From Magnetospirillum sp. XM-1 (lineage in GTDB: Bacteria; Pseudomonadota; Alphaproteobacteria; Rhodospirillales; Magnetospirillaceae): a stretch of DNA of 64,000 nt. Location of the stretch: positions 744,001 to 808,000 of the forward strand of contig NZ_LN997848.1 of assembly GCF_001511835.1 (NCBI RefSeq), written 5' to 3'. Within the stretch, counting starts at the first letter, position 1, and each line of letters begins with the position of its first letter. This document shows, one piece after another, positions 17,626 to 26,652 of this stretch. Under the pieces are notes generated by a model. That model had not been told where the DNA came from. It was given only the letters and a program-made list of their open reading frames with translations, and did no database searches. The translations under genes were made by a program, and so were the position numbers.

Positions 17626-18384
17626 TCAGGGGCGGACGGGAATTCCGGCGGCGCGCATGTGCGCCTTGGCCTGGGCGATGGTATAGGTCCCGAAATGGAA
17701 GATGGAGGCGGCCAGCACGGCGGTGGCGTGGCCGTCGCGGATGCCTTCCACCAGATGGTCGAGATTGCCCACGCCGCCCGAGGCGATCACCGGCACGGTG
17801 ACGGCGTCGGCCACGGCGCGGGTGAGCGGAATGTTGAAGCCCTGCTTGGTGCCGTCGCGGTCCATGGAGGTCAGCAGAATCTCGCCCGCCCCGTATTCGG
17901 TCATGCGCCTTGCCCATTCCACCGCATCGATGCCGGTGGGATTGCGGCCGCCATGGGTGAAGATCTCGAACTTGCCGGGCCCGGTCTGCTTGGCGTCGAT
18001 GGCCACCACGATGCACTGGCTGCCGAACTTCTCGGCCGCCTCGCGCACGAATTCCGGGCGATGCACGGCGGCCGTGTTGATGGAGACCTTGTCGGCCCCG
18101 GCCAGCAGCAGCTTGCGGATGTCGTCGTTGACCCGCACGCCCCCGCCCACGGTCAGCGGCATGAAACATTGCTCCGCCGTGCGGCGCACCACGTCGTAGA
18201 TGGTGTCGCGGTTCTCGTGGCTGGCGGTGATGTCGAGGAAGGTCAGCTCGTCGGCGCCGGCCTTGTCATAAAGCTTGGCCTGCTCCACCGGATCGCCAGC
18301 GTCAATCAGATCGACGAAGTTGACCCCCTTGACCACGCGCCCGTCCTTGACGTCCAGGCAGGGGATGATGCGCATCTTGAGCAT
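17626..18384 (-). CDS. hisF: Imidazole glycerol phosphate synthase, cyclase subunit
   Basis: Uses ammonia from HisH to convert PRFAR into imidazole-glycerol phosphate and AICAR. 252 residues, a TIM barrel. Starts [20 protein letters not shown] with the catalytic Asp; PLTVGGGVR and [12 protein letters not shown] phosphate loops; [15 protein letters not shown] contains the second catalytic Asp; VIASGGVG is the last phosphate loop. Four bases after hisA. The gap towards hisE holds a short direct repeat (CCCCCTCAAGGGCA / CCCCCCTCAGGGGC). Confidence 0.98.
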   Translation of the reverse strand: MLKMRIIPCLDVKDGRVVKGVNFVDLIDAGDPVEQAKLYDKAGADELTFLDITASHENRDTIYDVVRRTAEQCFMPLTVGGGVRVNDDIRKLLLAGADKVSINTAAVHRPEFVREAAEKFGSQCIVVAIDAKQTGPGKFEIFTHGGRNPTGIDAVEWARRMTEYGAGEILLTSMDRDGTKQGFNIPLTRAVADAVTVPVIASGGVGNLDHLVEGIRDGHATAVLAASIFHFGTYTIAQAKAHMRAAGIPVRP

Positions 18385-18388
18385 GGGC

Positions 18389-19108
18389 TCAGGCCTTCAG
18401 GAGCGCGATGGCCTGGGCCACGTCGATGCGCCCGTCATAGATGGCGCGGCCCGAGATGACGCCTTCCAGCTTGGGGTACGCCTTCAGCGCCTTGAGGTCG
18501 TCGAGGCTCGACACGCCGCCCGAGGCAATCACCGGAATGGAGATGGCATCGGCCAGCGCCGCCGTGGCCGCCACATTGGGGCCGGCCAGCACGCCGTCGC
18601 GATCGATGTCGGTGTAAATCAGGGCGGCGACGCCGCAATCCTCGAACTTGCGGGCCAGTTCCAGCACGGTGAGGTCCGAGGTCTCGGCCCAGCCTTCCAC
18701 CGCCACCTTGCCGCCCTTGGCGTCGATGCCCACCGCCACCCGGCCGGGAAAGCGCTTGCACGCCTCCTTGACCAAAGACGGGTTCTTCAGCGCCACGGTG
18801 CCGAGGATCACCCGGCGGATGCCGCGCGCCAGCCAATCCTCGATGGTGGCCATCTCGCGGATGCCGCCGCCCAGTTGGACCGGGACCGTAACGGATTTGA
18901 GGATGCTGTCCACCGCGGCGCCATTGACCGGCTTGCCGGCGAAGGCGCCGTTGAGGTCGACCACGTGAATCCACTCGGCGCCGGCGGCGGCGAAGTCGCG
19001 GGCCTGGGCGCCGGGATCGGTGTTGAACACCGTGGATTCCTCCATCAGGCCCAGTTTGAGCCGAACGCAGGCGCCGTCCTTGAGGTCGATGGCGGGAAAC
19101 AGGAACAT
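18389..19108 (-). CDS. hisA: ProFAR isomerase (HisA)
   Basis: Amadori isomerase of histidine synthesis converting ProFAR to PRFAR. 239 residues. [17 protein letters not shown] includes the catalytic Asp; [32 protein letters not shown] and [14 protein letters not shown] (second catalytic Asp) follow, then [13 protein letters not shown]. It starts one base downstream of the hisH stop codon. Confidence 0.98.
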   Translation of the reverse strand: MFLFPAIDLKDGACVRLKLGLMEESTVFNTDPGAQARDFAAAGAEWIHVVDLNGAFAGKPVNGAAVDSILKSVTVPVQLGGGIREMATIEDWLARGIRRVILGTVALKNPSLVKEACKRFPGRVAVGIDAKGGKVAVEGWAETSDLTVLELARKFEDCGVAALIYTDIDRDGVLAGPNVAATAALADAISIPVIASGGVSSLDDLKALKAYPKLEGVISGRAIYDGRIDVAQAIALLKA

Positions 19109-19109
19109 C

Positions 19110-19760
19110 TTAAGGAGTCCACGTCAGGAAGTTGGAAATCACCTTGAGCCCCGTGATCTGGGACTTCTCGGGATGGAACTGGGTGCCGACCATGTTGTCG
19201 CGGCCCACCACGGCGGTGACCGGGCCGCCATACTCCACATGGGCGAGGCAATGGGCGGGATTGGCCGGCACGAACTTGTAGGAATGGACGAAATAGGCGT
19301 GGGCCTCGGAATCCAGCCCGGCCAGCAGCGGATGGGACAGCCCGTCCGGCACCAGCTGGTTCCAGCCCATGTGCGGGACCTTGAGCCCCTGGTCCTCGAC
19401 GCCCAGCGGCACCACCTCGCCGGCCACCCAGCCCAGCCCGGCATGCATGCCGTGCTCGCGGCCGATGGAGGCCATCAGCTGCATGCCGACGCAGATGCCG
19501 AAGAACGGCACGCCGCGCGCCAGCACCCGCTCGGTCAGGGTCTCGGCCATGCCGGGCAGATCCATCAGGCCGGCGCGGCAATCGGCGAAGGCGCCGACGC
19601 CGGGCAGCACGATGCGCGTCGCGCGCTCCACCACCTTAGGGTCGTTGGTGACCGCCACGCTGAGGTCCAGACTGGCCTCGGCCACCACCCGCTCAAAGGC
19701 CTTGGCGGCCGAGCGCAGGTTGCCCGAGCCGTAATCGATAATGGCGACGACACCGCTCAC
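19110..19760 (-). CDS. hisH: Imidazole glycerol phosphate synthase, glutaminase subunit
   Basis: Class-I glutamine amidotransferase that supplies ammonia to HisF. 216 residues. [17 protein letters not shown] at the N-terminus, oxyanion strand [10 protein letters not shown], nucleophile in [10 protein letters not shown], and the His-Glu pair in TQFHPEKSQ complete the triad. A GTG start at 19760 overlaps the hisB stop (GTGA), which fits translational coupling; a longer reading through hisB in this frame is an artefact. Confidence 0.96.
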   Translation of the reverse strand: MSGVVAIIDYGSGNLRSAAKAFERVVAEASLDLSVAVTNDPKVVERATRIVLPGVGAFADCRAGLMDLPGMAETLTERVLARGVPFFGICVGMQLMASIGREHGMHAGLGWVAGEVVPLGVEDQGLKVPHMGWNQLVPDGLSHPLLAGLDSEAHAYFVHSYKFVPANPAHCLAHVEYGGPVTAVVGRDNMVGTQFHPEKSQITGLKVISNFLTWTP

Positions 19761-20356
19761 AGCGATCCCCCGAGGGTGCCCTTGGTCGAGGGCACGGCAT
19801 CGGCCTTGCGCGGGTCGATCTCGGTGGCGGCGCGCAAGGCCCGCGCCAGGGCCTTGAAGCAGCTTTCCACAATGTGGTGGTCGTTGTCGCCGTACAGGCT
19901 TTCCACGTGCAGGGTCGCACCCGCCGCCTGAGCGAAGGCCTGGAACCACTCCTTGAACAGCTCGGTGTCCATGGTGCCCAGCTTGTCGCGGCCGAACGTC
20001 ACCTTCCAGATCAGGTAGGGGCGGTTGGACAGGTCGAGCGCCACGCGGGTCAGGGCCTCGTCCATGGGGACATAGGCCGAGCCGTAGCGGGCGATGCCCT
20101 TGCGGTCGCCCAGCGCCTGGTTCACCGCCTGGCCGATGGCAATGCCCACGTCCTCGGTGGTGTGGTGGGCGTCGATGTGCAGATCGCCCTTGGCCTCCAC
20201 CTCGAGGTCCATCAGCGAATGCCGGGACAATTGCTCCAGCATGTGGTCGAGGAAACCCACCCCGGTCTTGACGGCGTACTTGCCGCTGCCGTCCAGATCG
20301 ACGGCGACCTTGATGCTGGTCTCGGTGGTATTGCGCGTGATGGCAGCCTTGCGCAT
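19757..20356 (-). CDS. hisB: Imidazoleglycerol-phosphate dehydratase
   Basis: Dehydrates imidazole-glycerol phosphate to imidazole-acetol phosphate. 199 residues; monofunctional (no histidinol-phosphatase part). Signatures: [36 protein letters not shown] (metal-binding His cluster) and [17 protein letters not shown]. Two ATGs are possible: 20356 is preceded by GGAGGG 4 bases away, and 20368 would add MEGP; the inner one is preferred. First gene of hisB-H-A-F-E, divergent from hslVU, an arrangement typical of alphaproteobacteria. Confidence 0.96.
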   Translation of the reverse strand: MRKAAITRNTTETSIKVAVDLDGSGKYAVKTGVGFLDHMLEQLSRHSLMDLEVEAKGDLHIDAHHTTEDVGIAIGQAVNQALGDRKGIARYGSAYVPMDEALTRVALDLSNRPYLIWKVTFGRDKLGTMDTELFKEWFQAFAQAAGATLHVESLYGDNDHHIVESCFKALARALRAATEIDPRKADAVPSTKGTLGGSL

Positions 20357-20488
20357 GGGGCCCTCCATAATCTGCCCCGTTTAGTATCAGGAATACGCGC
20401 CCTATGCCAGTCCGAGCCCCAATTTTCTCGGGCATGGCTGCCAGCCTTTGCTATGATGCCCGCCCCTTTTCCCTTCGGGTCCATTGCA

Positions 20489-21037
20489 ATGTCCGAATCC
20501 CCCCTTCCCTCCTGGCACGGCACCACCATTGTGTGCGTGCGCAAAGCGGGCCGCGTGGTCATCGCCGGCGACGGCCAGGTCAGCCTGGGCGCCACGGTGA
20601 TCAAGGGCAACGCCCGCAAGGTGCGCAAGGTGGGTGGCGACACCATCCTGGTGGGTTTCGCCGGCGCCACCGCCGACGCCTTCACCCTGCTGGAGCGCCT
20701 GGAAGCCAAGCTGGAGAAGCATCCCGGCCAGCTGACCCGGGCCTGCGTCGAGCTGGCCAAGGATTGGCGCACCGACCGCTACCTGCGCCGCCTGGAAGCC
20801 ATGATGGCGGTGGCCGACAAGGACGTCTCGCTGGTGCTGACCGGCCAGGGCGACGTGCTGGAGCCCGAGGACGGCATCATCGGCATCGGCTCGGGCGGCA
20901 ATTATGCCCTGGCCGCGGCACGGGCCCTGATCGACGTGGATGGATTGGACGCCGAGGCCATTGCCCGCAAGGCCATGAGCATCGCCGCCGGGATCTGCGT
21001 CTACACCAACGGCAACATGATCGTGGAAAGCCTGTAA
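20489..21037 (+). CDS. hslV: HslV (ClpQ) protease subunit
   Basis: Proteasome-like peptidase of the HslUV complex. 182 residues. The N-terminal Thr nucleophile is in [20 protein letters not shown]; ten residues before it ([11 protein letters not shown]) must be cleaved, as in other alphaproteobacterial Hsl[36 protein letters not shown] and [10 protein letters not shown] are family motifs. It shares one base with the hslU start (TAATG). Confidence 0.97.
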   Translation: MSESPLPSWHGTTIVCVRKAGRVVIAGDGQVSLGATVIKGNARKVRKVGGDTILVGFAGATADAFTLLERLEAKLEKHPGQLTRACVELAKDWRTDRYLRRLEAMMAVADKDVSLVLTGQGDVLEPEDGIIGIGSGGNYALAAARALIDVDGLDAEAIARKAMSIAAGICVYTNGNMIVESL

Positions 21038-22365
21038 TGAGCGCCGCCGCCTTCTCCCCCCGCGAAATCGTTTCGGAACTGGACCGGTTCATCGTCGGCC
21101 AGAACGACGCCAAGCGCGCCGTGGCCATCGCGCTCAGAAACCGCTGGCGCCGCCAGCAATTGTCGGAAAGCCTGCGCGAGGAGGTTCTGCCCAAGAACAT
21201 CCTGATGATCGGCCCCACCGGGGTGGGCAAGACCGAAATCGCCCGGCGTCTGGCGCGCCTGGCCCAGGCCCCCTTCCTGAAGGTGGAGGCCACCAAGTTC
21301 ACCGAGGTGGGCTATGTGGGCCGCGATGTGGAGCAGATCGTCCGCGATCTGGTCGAGGTCGCCATCCTGATGACGCGCGAACGCCTGCGCAAACAGGTCA
21401 CCGCCAAGGCCGAGATCGCCGCCGAGGAACGGCTGCTCGACGCCCTGGTGGGCGAGACCGCCGGCGCCGACACCCGCCAGAAGTTCCGCAAGATGCTGCG
21501 TGAAGGAGCCCTGGATTCCAAGGAGGTGGAGATCCAGGTGGCCGATACCGGGGCGGGCGGCATGCCGGCCTTCGACATTCCCGGCATGCCGGGCTCGCAG
21601 GTGGGCATGATCAACCTGTCGGACATGCTGGGCAAGGCGTTCGGCGGTGGCCGCACCCGGCCGCGCAAGCTGCCGGTCAAGGAGGCGCTGGACGTCCTGA
21701 CCAAGGAGGAATCCGACAATCTGCTCGACCAGGACAAGGTGGTGAAGGAGGCCATCTGGTCGGTGGAGAATCACGGCATCGTCTTCATCGACGAGATCGA
21801 CAAGATCTGCGCCCGCTCAAGCGAGCACCACGTGGGCGGCGATGTCAGCCGCGAAGGTGTGCAGCGCGACCTGCTGCCGCTGATCGAGGGCACCACGGTG
21901 GCCACCAAGCACGGTTCGGTGAAGACCGACCACGTGCTGTTCATCGCCTCGGGCGCCTTCCATCTGGCCAAGCCCTCGGACCTTTTGCCCGAACTGCAGG
22001 GCCGCCTGCCCATCCGCGTCGAGCTGAAGGCTTTGTCCCGCGACGACCTGATGCGCATCCTCATCGAGCCTGAGGCCAGCCTCTTGAAGCAGTACGAGGC
22101 CCTGCTGGCCACCGAGGAGGTGAATTTGAGCTTCGAGCCCGGCTCGGTCGAGGCCATCGCCGACCTGGCCGCCGAGATCAATGCCAGCGTCGAGAACATC
22201 GGGGCGCGCCGCCTGCAGACCGTCATGGAGCGGCTGCTGGAGGAGATCAGCTTCACCGCCCCCGACCAGCCCCCCGGCACCAGCATCAGTATCACCGCCG
22301 AGATGGTGCGCGAGCGGGTGGGCGCCCTGGCCAAGAAGGCCGATCTGGCTAAGTTCATCCTGTAG
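21037..22365 (+). CDS. hslU: HslU (ClpY) AAA+ unfoldase subunit
   Basis: ATPase ring that unfolds substrates for HslV. 442 residues. [23 protein letters not shown] at the N-terminus; Walker [28 protein letters not shown] pore loop; I domain about residues 110-240 with LGKAFGGG; Walker [11 protein letters not shown]; sensor [22 protein letters not shown]-terminal ADLAKFIL tail that inserts into HslV. Coupled to hslV by overlapping stop/start. Confidence 0.98.
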   Translation: MSAAAFSPREIVSELDRFIVGQNDAKRAVAIALRNRWRRQQLSESLREEVLPKNILMIGPTGVGKTEIARRLARLAQAPFLKVEATKFTEVGYVGRDVEQIVRDLVEVAILMTRERLRKQVTAKAEIAAEERLLDALVGETAGADTRQKFRKMLREGALDSKEVEIQVADTGAGGMPAFDIPGMPGSQVGMINLSDMLGKAFGGGRTRPRKLPVKEALDVLTKEESDNLLDQDKVVKEAIWSVENHGIVFIDEIDKICARSSEHHVGGDVSREGVQRDLLPLIEGTTVATKHGSVKTDHVLFIASGAFHLAKPSDLLPELQGRLPIRVELKALSRDDLMRILIEPEASLLKQYEALLATEEVNLSFEPGSVEAIADLAAEINASVENIGARRLQTVMERLLEEISFTAPDQPPGTSISITAEMVRERVGALAKKADLAKFIL

Positions 22366-22375
22366 GATTTTTCCC

Positions 22376-22834
22376 TCAGTGATGCCGCAGGTGGCGATAC
22401 TGCGCCACCTGTTCCGGCGTCAGCGCCTCGGCCATGGCCAGATGGGTCCGCAGATGGACCCAGCGCAAACGGCCCTGAAGGGCGGCGATCTCGGCCACCA
22501 GGGTTTCGGCCCCTGCCCCGTCGGCGGCGAAGGCGGAATCCAGGCGGCTTTCCCGCTCCACCACCTCCCGGCCGAGAGGAATGGCCTCGGCCTTCATGGC
22601 CGCCACCAGCCCGACGGCGGTTTGGCGCTGCACCTCGCTCAGACCCAGGGAATCGGCATGCTCCAGCACATGCAGGGGTCCCGGCTTGCCGTTCATCTCG
22701 GCGGGCATGGACAGGCCCATGCCGCGCCCGGCCAGCAATCCCTCCATCTGCTGCGGCGCGAGGCCGCTGGGCCGGTCGGCGGCGCAAACCGGCAGGGCGA
22801 TCAGGACAAGGACGGCGGCAAGGACGCTCTTCAT
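22376..22834 (-). CDS. Spy/CpxP-like periplasmic protein
   Basis: 152 residues with a clear signal peptide (MKSVLAAVLVLIALPVCAAD, cleavage probably after CAA). The mature part is helical with an LTPEQ motif near the C-terminus (ALTPEQVAQYRHLRHH) and a related GLSEVQRQ earlier, the pattern of Spy/CpxP/heavy-metal-sensor periplasmic proteins. His at the C-terminus could bind metal. Start ATG follows GGGAGG. Divergent from the Crp/Fnr-type gene with a palindromic operator in between. Function inferred: envelope stress or metal/oxidant response. Confidence 0.8.
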   Translation of the reverse strand: MKSVLAAVLVLIALPVCAADRPSGLAPQQMEGLLAGRGMGLSMPAEMNGKPGPLHVLEHADSLGLSEVQRQTAVGLVAAMKAEAIPLGREVVERESRLDSAFAADGAGAETLVAEIAALQGRLRWVHLRTHLAMAEALTPEQVAQYRHLRHH

Positions 22835-22887
22835 GGAAACCTCCCGGAACGGCATGTCTCAACCATAGGCAAGACACGGTCCTTCTC

Positions 22888-22905
22888 TTATGATCCCGAT
22901 CATAA
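22888..22905. promoter_or_regulatory. Candidate Crp/Fnr-type operator
   Basis: TTATGATC-CC-GATCATAA, an 8-bp perfect dyad. It contains TGAT-N4-ATCA, the same core as FNR/NNR-type boxes (TTGAT-N4-ATCAA). It ends 13 bases before the start codon of a Crp/Fnr-family gene (22919) and lies 53 bases from the divergent Spy-like start, so it could control both. Confidence 0.72.
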
Positions 22906-22918
22906 CTTGGAGGATGGC

Positions 22919-23503
22919 ATGGAAGATTGGGGCAAGGTGCTGGGCGGCATCGGCGGCACCACCCGCGACCTGGACGCGGGCGAGACGCTTTTCCGGCGCG
23001 GCGACGAGGCCCGCGCCGTGTTTCACGTGGAGCAGGGCCGCCTGCGCATGACGCGCTTCGGCCCCGACGGGTCGGCGGTGACCCTGCACCTGGCCCGCGC
23101 CGGCTCGCTGTTTGCCGAGGCCGCCCTGTTCGCCTCCCATTACCATTGCGACGCCGTGGCCGAGACCGCCGCCCGCGTGCGTATCTATCCCAAAGCGGCC
23201 TTGCTGCTGTTCCTGCGCGCCCATCCCGATCTCAACCTGGCCTTCTCGGCCTATCTCGCCCGCGAGGTGCAAAGGCTGCGCGGCCGCCAGGAGGTGATGC
23301 GCCTGCCGGGAGCAAAGGACCGAGTGGTGGCCTGGCTGACCCAATTGGGCGCCGCCGAGGATTCCGTCGCCCTCGACCGCCCCATTTCCGTCGCCGCCCA
23401 GGAAATCGGCCTGACCCACGAGGCGCTTTACCGCACCCTGGCCGCCCTGGTGGCCGAGGGAAGGCTGGAGCGTCCGGATAAAAGGGTGTTTCGGCTGAAA
23501 TGA
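22919..23503 (+). CDS. Crp/Fnr-family transcription regulator
   Basis: 194 residues. N-terminal cyclic-nucleotide-binding-like beta barrel (GETLFRRGDEARAVFHVEQGRLRMTRFGPDG, then GSLFAEAALFASHYHCDAVAE), dimerisation helix about 105-125, and C-terminal winged helix with ISVAAQEIGLTHEALYRTLAAL. No N-terminal FNR-type cysteine cluster, so it is not an FNR iron-sulfur sensor; the barrel contains a His-x-His-Cys near HYHCD that could sense metal or redox, which is speculation. GGAGG precedes the ATG. A dyad operator sits just upstream, suggesting autoregulation. Confidence 0.88.
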   Translation: MEDWGKVLGGIGGTTRDLDAGETLFRRGDEARAVFHVEQGRLRMTRFGPDGSAVTLHLARAGSLFAEAALFASHYHCDAVAETAARVRIYPKAALLLFLRAHPDLNLAFSAYLAREVQRLRGRQEVMRLPGAKDRVVAWLTQLGAAEDSVALDRPISVAAQEIGLTHEALYRTLAALVAEGRLERPDKRVFRLK

Positions 23504-23592
23504 TCGGGCTGCCGCCCAGACCTCCAGATTCCTGAAACAAAGGGTGGGTTCGGAAGGTTCTCCTCCCGATGGGGACCGGGGCAAAGCCCCGC
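23503..23592 (-). repeat. Multi-hairpin intergenic element, copy E (subtype 2)
   Basis: Begins at the last base of the crp-like stop and ends just before the XRE gene. In minus orientation it reads CGGGGCTTTGCCCCG ... ATCGGGAG ... CTGGAGGTC ... GGGCGGCAGCCCGAT, which lines up block by block with copy D at 59089-59203. The GGGC-GGCA-GCCC hairpin is shared with copies A-C. Confidence 0.7.
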
Positions 23593-23593
23593 T

Positions 23594-23944
23594 TTATTCC
23601 CCCAACACCTTCAGCAACCGCACCACCGTTTCCTCCGGCAGGTCGCGGATGGTCTGGCCCAGGCGGTTGGCCAGTTCGGTGTGGACGGGCGACAGGCCCG
23701 AGGTGTCCAGCGTCACCTTGGGATGGGACAGCTCGGCCAGGGCCTTCAGCTCCTCGGCCTCGTCCCAGATGCAGCCGAGATAGCCGCAGATCTGCATCAC
23801 CAGGCCGGGAGCGGGGCGGCCGCGATGGCCGTGCTCCAGCGCCGAGAGATAGGCGGCCGAGATGTGCAGGTCGGCGGCCATCTTGCGCAGCTGGATACCC
23901 TTGGCGTCGCGCAATGCACGGACACGGGCGCCGAACGGAGTCAT
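23594..23944 (-). CDS. XRE-type HTH regulator
   Basis: 116 residues. N-terminal helix-turn-helix MTPFGARVRALRDAKGIQLRKMAADLHISAAYLSALEHG covers residues 1-40; the rest is helical with LANRLGQTIRDLPEETVVRLL, resembling small alphaproteobacterial XRE regulators of stress genes. Ligand and targets unknown. ATG is unambiguous. Upstream, 103 bases separate it from the Smr gene on the same strand. Confidence 0.86.
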   Translation of the reverse strand: MTPFGARVRALRDAKGIQLRKMAADLHISAAYLSALEHGHRGRPAPGLVMQICGYLGCIWDEAEELKALAELSHPKVTLDTSGLSPVHTELANRLGQTIRDLPEETVVRLLKVLGE

Positions 23945-24047
23945 GAAGATTCCTTTCCGGCCCTCGCCGGGCGCGAACTCCGTTCGCTTGGCCGCGGCCT
24001 CAATGGCCGCCGGAGCCGAAATCCGGCCTCATCGTCCGTCTTTCGTC

Positions 24048-24638
24048 TCATGCCCGTTGCCTGCGGATCAGGACATAAAGCGCCCCGTCGCCGCCGTGGC
24101 GGGGCTGGGCGTAGGAGAAGCCCAGGATGCGTTCGCGCAATGGGCTCTGGTTCAGCCAGCGCGGCACCTGGGCGCGCAGGATGCCGTGGCCCTGCGATCC
24201 CTTGCCGGTCACCACCAGGACGCAGCGCCGCTGCTGAACCCAGCAGCGTTGGATGAAAGTCAGCAGCTGGGCATGGGCCGCGTCCTGGGTCAGGCCGTGC
24301 AGGTCGATATCGGCCTCGATCTCCATCTCGCCCTTCTTCAGGCGCTCGGCGGAGCGGCGGTCCAGGCCGGGAGAGCTGCCGTGGCGCAGCTCGCCATGCC
24401 CGTGACGGGGCGGCGCGGGGGGATGGGCCGAGGGCCGGACCGGCGGTTTGCCGGGGGGGGGGGGAGGCGAGGCCACCGGTTCCGGCCCGGTCTCGGCGCC
24501 GGGCGGCGGCTCGGTGGGGACGGAACGGCCGGGAAGCGGCTTGGCGTCGGCCACCACCGCCTTCCACACGCGGATCTCGTCGGCGCTGACCGCCCGGCGG
24601 CGAGGCTGGCGCGGCTCGACCAGACGTGTCCGGCTCAT
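24048..24638 (-). CDS. Smr-domain protein
   Basis: 196 residues. The Smr (small MutS-related) domain fills the C-terminal half: EADIDLHGLTQDAAHAQLLTF (DLHG motif) and VVTGKGSQGHGILRAQVPRWL (TGxG motif), ending SYAQPRHGGDGALYVLIR. Smr domains nick or bind nucleic acids; recent work on relatives points to cleavage at stalled ribosomes. The N-terminal half is a Pro-rich linker that contains a 12-C (coding strand) homopolymer, a possible slippage site. The start overlaps the upstream gene's stop by 4 bases. It is downstream of mltA and Tim44-like genes, a conserved alphaproteobacterial order. Confidence 0.92.
   Translation of the reverse strand: MSRTRLVEPRQPRRRAVSADEIRVWKAVVADAKPLPGRSVPTEPPPGAETGPEPVASPPPPPGKPPVRPSAHPPAPPRHGHGELRHGSSPGLDRRSAERLKKGEMEIEADIDLHGLTQDAAHAQLLTFIQRCWVQQRRCVLVVTGKGSQGHGILRAQVPRWLNQSPLRERILGFSYAQPRHGGDGALYVLIRRQRA
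24453..24464. repeat. 12-G homopolymer inside the Smr gene
   Basis: Twelve consecutive G on the plus strand (C on the coding strand), encoding four of the five prolines in ASPPPPPGK. A one-base slip would frameshift before the Smr domain. Could be a contingency tract or an assembly error. Confidence 0.9.
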
Positions 24639-25399
24639 GATCTGGGCACGACCTCGTCGCGGGGCGGGTCCTCGTCGGTGACGGAGGCCCAGCGGTCGCC
24701 GGGCTTGGGGCTCGGCGGAGCCAGCGCGATGTCGGGCTCGACGGCAACGGCGGAAGCGGGCTGGATGGCGTCGGCCAGGGGGGCGGTCTCCACCACCATG
24801 GCCGGGGCCGGTTCGGGAGTCGGTTCAAAAGCCGCTTCCGGCTCGGGCGTCGGCGCCGCCGGCTGGGCGGGCGGCGCGGTCATGCGCGGGCCGGCGGGAA
24901 CCGGAGCGTTGGCCATGGGAGCCTGGGTCTGGGTCTCGCCCTCGCCGAGATTGCGGCGGATGAACTTGCGCCAGTCGCCCTTGGGCGCCAGGCAGGGCGC
25001 CTCGTTGACGCCCTTGACCACCAGGGCGATGCCGCCCAGCTGCCACAGGGTGACGAATTGCTGGTAATTGCCCATCAGATAGGCCAGGGCGCGAGTCTTC
25101 AAGCGCCACGCCACGTAGTACTTGTTGCCGTAAAGATGGGCCAGCACACACAGCGTCATGGCGACGATGCCGGTGGCGACGCCGGTGGCCAGCAGGATCA
25201 CCAGGGCCAGGGTGGATTCGATGGTCAGCGGCAGCAGGTGATCCCAGTGCTGATGCACCGGCGAGCCCTGGAAGTCCAGCAGGCGGGGATCGGTGTAGAC
25301 CTGGACCTGGCCACCGCGGATGGCGACGCACAGCTGCTCGTGCAGCAGCTCCTCCTCGCGCCCCTTGCGTTCGCGCCACTCGGCCAGCAACCGGCTCAT
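24635..25399 (-). CDS. Membrane protein with Pro-rich tail, unknown function
   Basis: 254 residues. The N-terminal part is charged (LLAEWRERKGREEELLHEQL); two membrane helices lie around residues 62-98 (STLALVILLATGVATGIVAM region); a soluble middle has KYYVAWRLKTRALAYLMGNYQQF; the last 90 residues are Pro/Ala/Glu-rich and disordered. No family recognised. ATG at 25399 has GGAGAGG 8 bases upstream; a GTG at 25417 has none. Overlaps the Smr gene start by 4 bases. Confidence 0.7.
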   Translation of the reverse strand: MSRLLAEWRERKGREEELLHEQLCVAIRGGQVQVYTDPRLLDFQGSPVHQHWDHLLPLTIESTLALVILLATGVATGIVAMTLCVLAHLYGNKYYVAWRLKTRALAYLMGNYQQFVTLWQLGGIALVVKGVNEAPCLAPKGDWRKFIRRNLGEGETQTQAPMANAPVPAGPRMTAPPAQPAAPTPEPEAAFEPTPEPAPAMVVETAPLADAIQPASAVAVEPDIALAPPSPKPGDRWASVTDEDPPRDEVVPRS

Positions 25400-25473
25400 C
25401 GCCGCGATCCTCTCCACGGTGAGATCATGATGTCAGGGCGAAGGATGGAGAAGAGGGACCCGGAAGGCAACCC

Positions 25474-26652
25474 CTACCTCTCGGCCGCCTGCGCCAGACG
25501 GGGAGACCGGGCCCTGGGCAGGAACACCACCAGGCGGCCGGGGCTCTTCATCTTGCCGGCGATCTGGAAGGCGGTTTCGCCCGCTCCCCAGAAGACGTCG
25601 CCGCGCACCGGGCCCTTGATGGCGGCGCCGGTATCCTGGGCCATCATCATGCGCCGCAGCGGCCGGCCCGCCGGATCGACGCTGTCCAGCCAGACCGGCG
25701 CGCCCAGCGGTACGAAGCGGGGGTCGACGGCCAGCGAGCGCTCGGGCGTCAGGGCCACGCCCTCGGTGCCCATGGGCCCGTCGGTGGCAGGATTGGGGCC
25801 GTAGAAGATATAGCGAGGATTGCGGGCCAGCAGGGCGCGGCCTTCCTCGGGATTGGCTTTCAGCCAGGCGCGGATGGCGGGCATGGAGGTGTCGGCGCCC
25901 AGCTTGCCCTCGTCCTTCAGCACCTTGCCGATGCCGATGAATTTATGGCCGTTGCTGCCCGCCACGCCCAGGCGGATCACCGTGCCGTCGTCCAGGCGCA
26001 CCCGGCCCGAACCCTGGATATGCATGATGGCCAGATCCACCGGATCGTCGGTCCAGGCCAGCACCGGGGCCTTGCCGGCCAGGGCGCCCCGTTCGATCTC
26101 GGCGCGGGTGTGATAGGGCACCAGCCGCCCGTTCTCCATCCGGCCGATCGCCTGCTCTTCCGGCCCGGATTTGGTGACGACCAGATCATTGGGCTTGCCG
26201 TGGATGGGGTGGACATAAGCGCCCTTACGATGGCGCGAGCCCCTGATCTCCGGCTCGAAATAGCCGGTGAACAGGCCGTCGGCCCGGCCGTCATTGGTAA
26301 CCTGCCAGGGGGTGAACCACGTCTCGAACATGGCGCGCGCGCCGTCATGGTCGCCCGCCGCCACCCGGGCGGCGGCGGCGCAGGGGGAATACCAGTCGGC
26401 GGCGGTGCCGCCCACGCCCTCGAAGCCGATGGACTTGTCCACCGGCAGCTTGGTGATGCGGTTGCACGACTTCTGCAGGGCGGGCAGCACGCGGGCGATG
26501 TCGTCGGCGGACCAGCCGGCCAGCCGGTCAAAGGCAATGGGCTGCAGCACCATGCGATCCGGGCCGGGCAGCGGCGGCCTGGGAGCCGGCTCCGGCGTGG
26601 CGCAGCCGGCCAGGGACGCGGCCAGCAGCAGGGCGGCGGCCCTTGTCCTCAT
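25474..26652 (-). CDS. mltA: Membrane-bound lytic murein transglycosylase A
   Basis: 392 residues. Lipoprotein signal ends LLLAASLAGC (Cys17). MltA domain with FTGYFEPEIRGSRHRKGAYVHPI and the C-terminal 3D domain (SLAVDPRFVPLGAPVWLDS, MMMAQDTGAAIKGPVRGDVFWG) whose Asp residues are catalytic. Cleaves peptidoglycan between MurNAc and GlcNAc, forming 1,6-anhydro ends, from the outer membrane. Its ATG overlaps the Tim44-like stop; mltA next to a Tim44-like gene is conserved in alphaproteobacteria. Confidence 0.96.
   Translation of the reverse strand: MRTRAAALLLAASLAGCATPEPAPRPPLPGPDRMVLQPIAFDRLAGWSADDIARVLPALQKSCNRITKLPVDKSIGFEGVGGTAADWYSPCAAAARVAAGDHDGARAMFETWFTPWQVTNDGRADGLFTGYFEPEIRGSRHRKGAYVHPIHGKPNDLVVTKSGPEEQAIGRMENGRLVPYHTRAEIERGALAGKAPVLAWTDDPVDLAIMHIQGSGRVRLDDGTVIRLGVAGSNGHKFIGIGKVLKDEGKLGADTSMPAIRAWLKANPEEGRALLARNPRYIFYGPNPATDGPMGTEGVALTPERSLAVDPRFVPLGAPVWLDSVDPAGRPLRRMMMAQDTGAAIKGPVRGDVFWGAGETAFQIAGKMKSPGRLVVFLPRARSPRLAQAAER

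Noticed and set aside
23019..23034. TGTTTCACGTGGAGCA resembles parS (14 of 16)
   Set aside because: It lies in the conserved coding of the Crp-like barrel (VFHVEQG) and has two asymmetric mismatches; chance similarity of codons is more likely.
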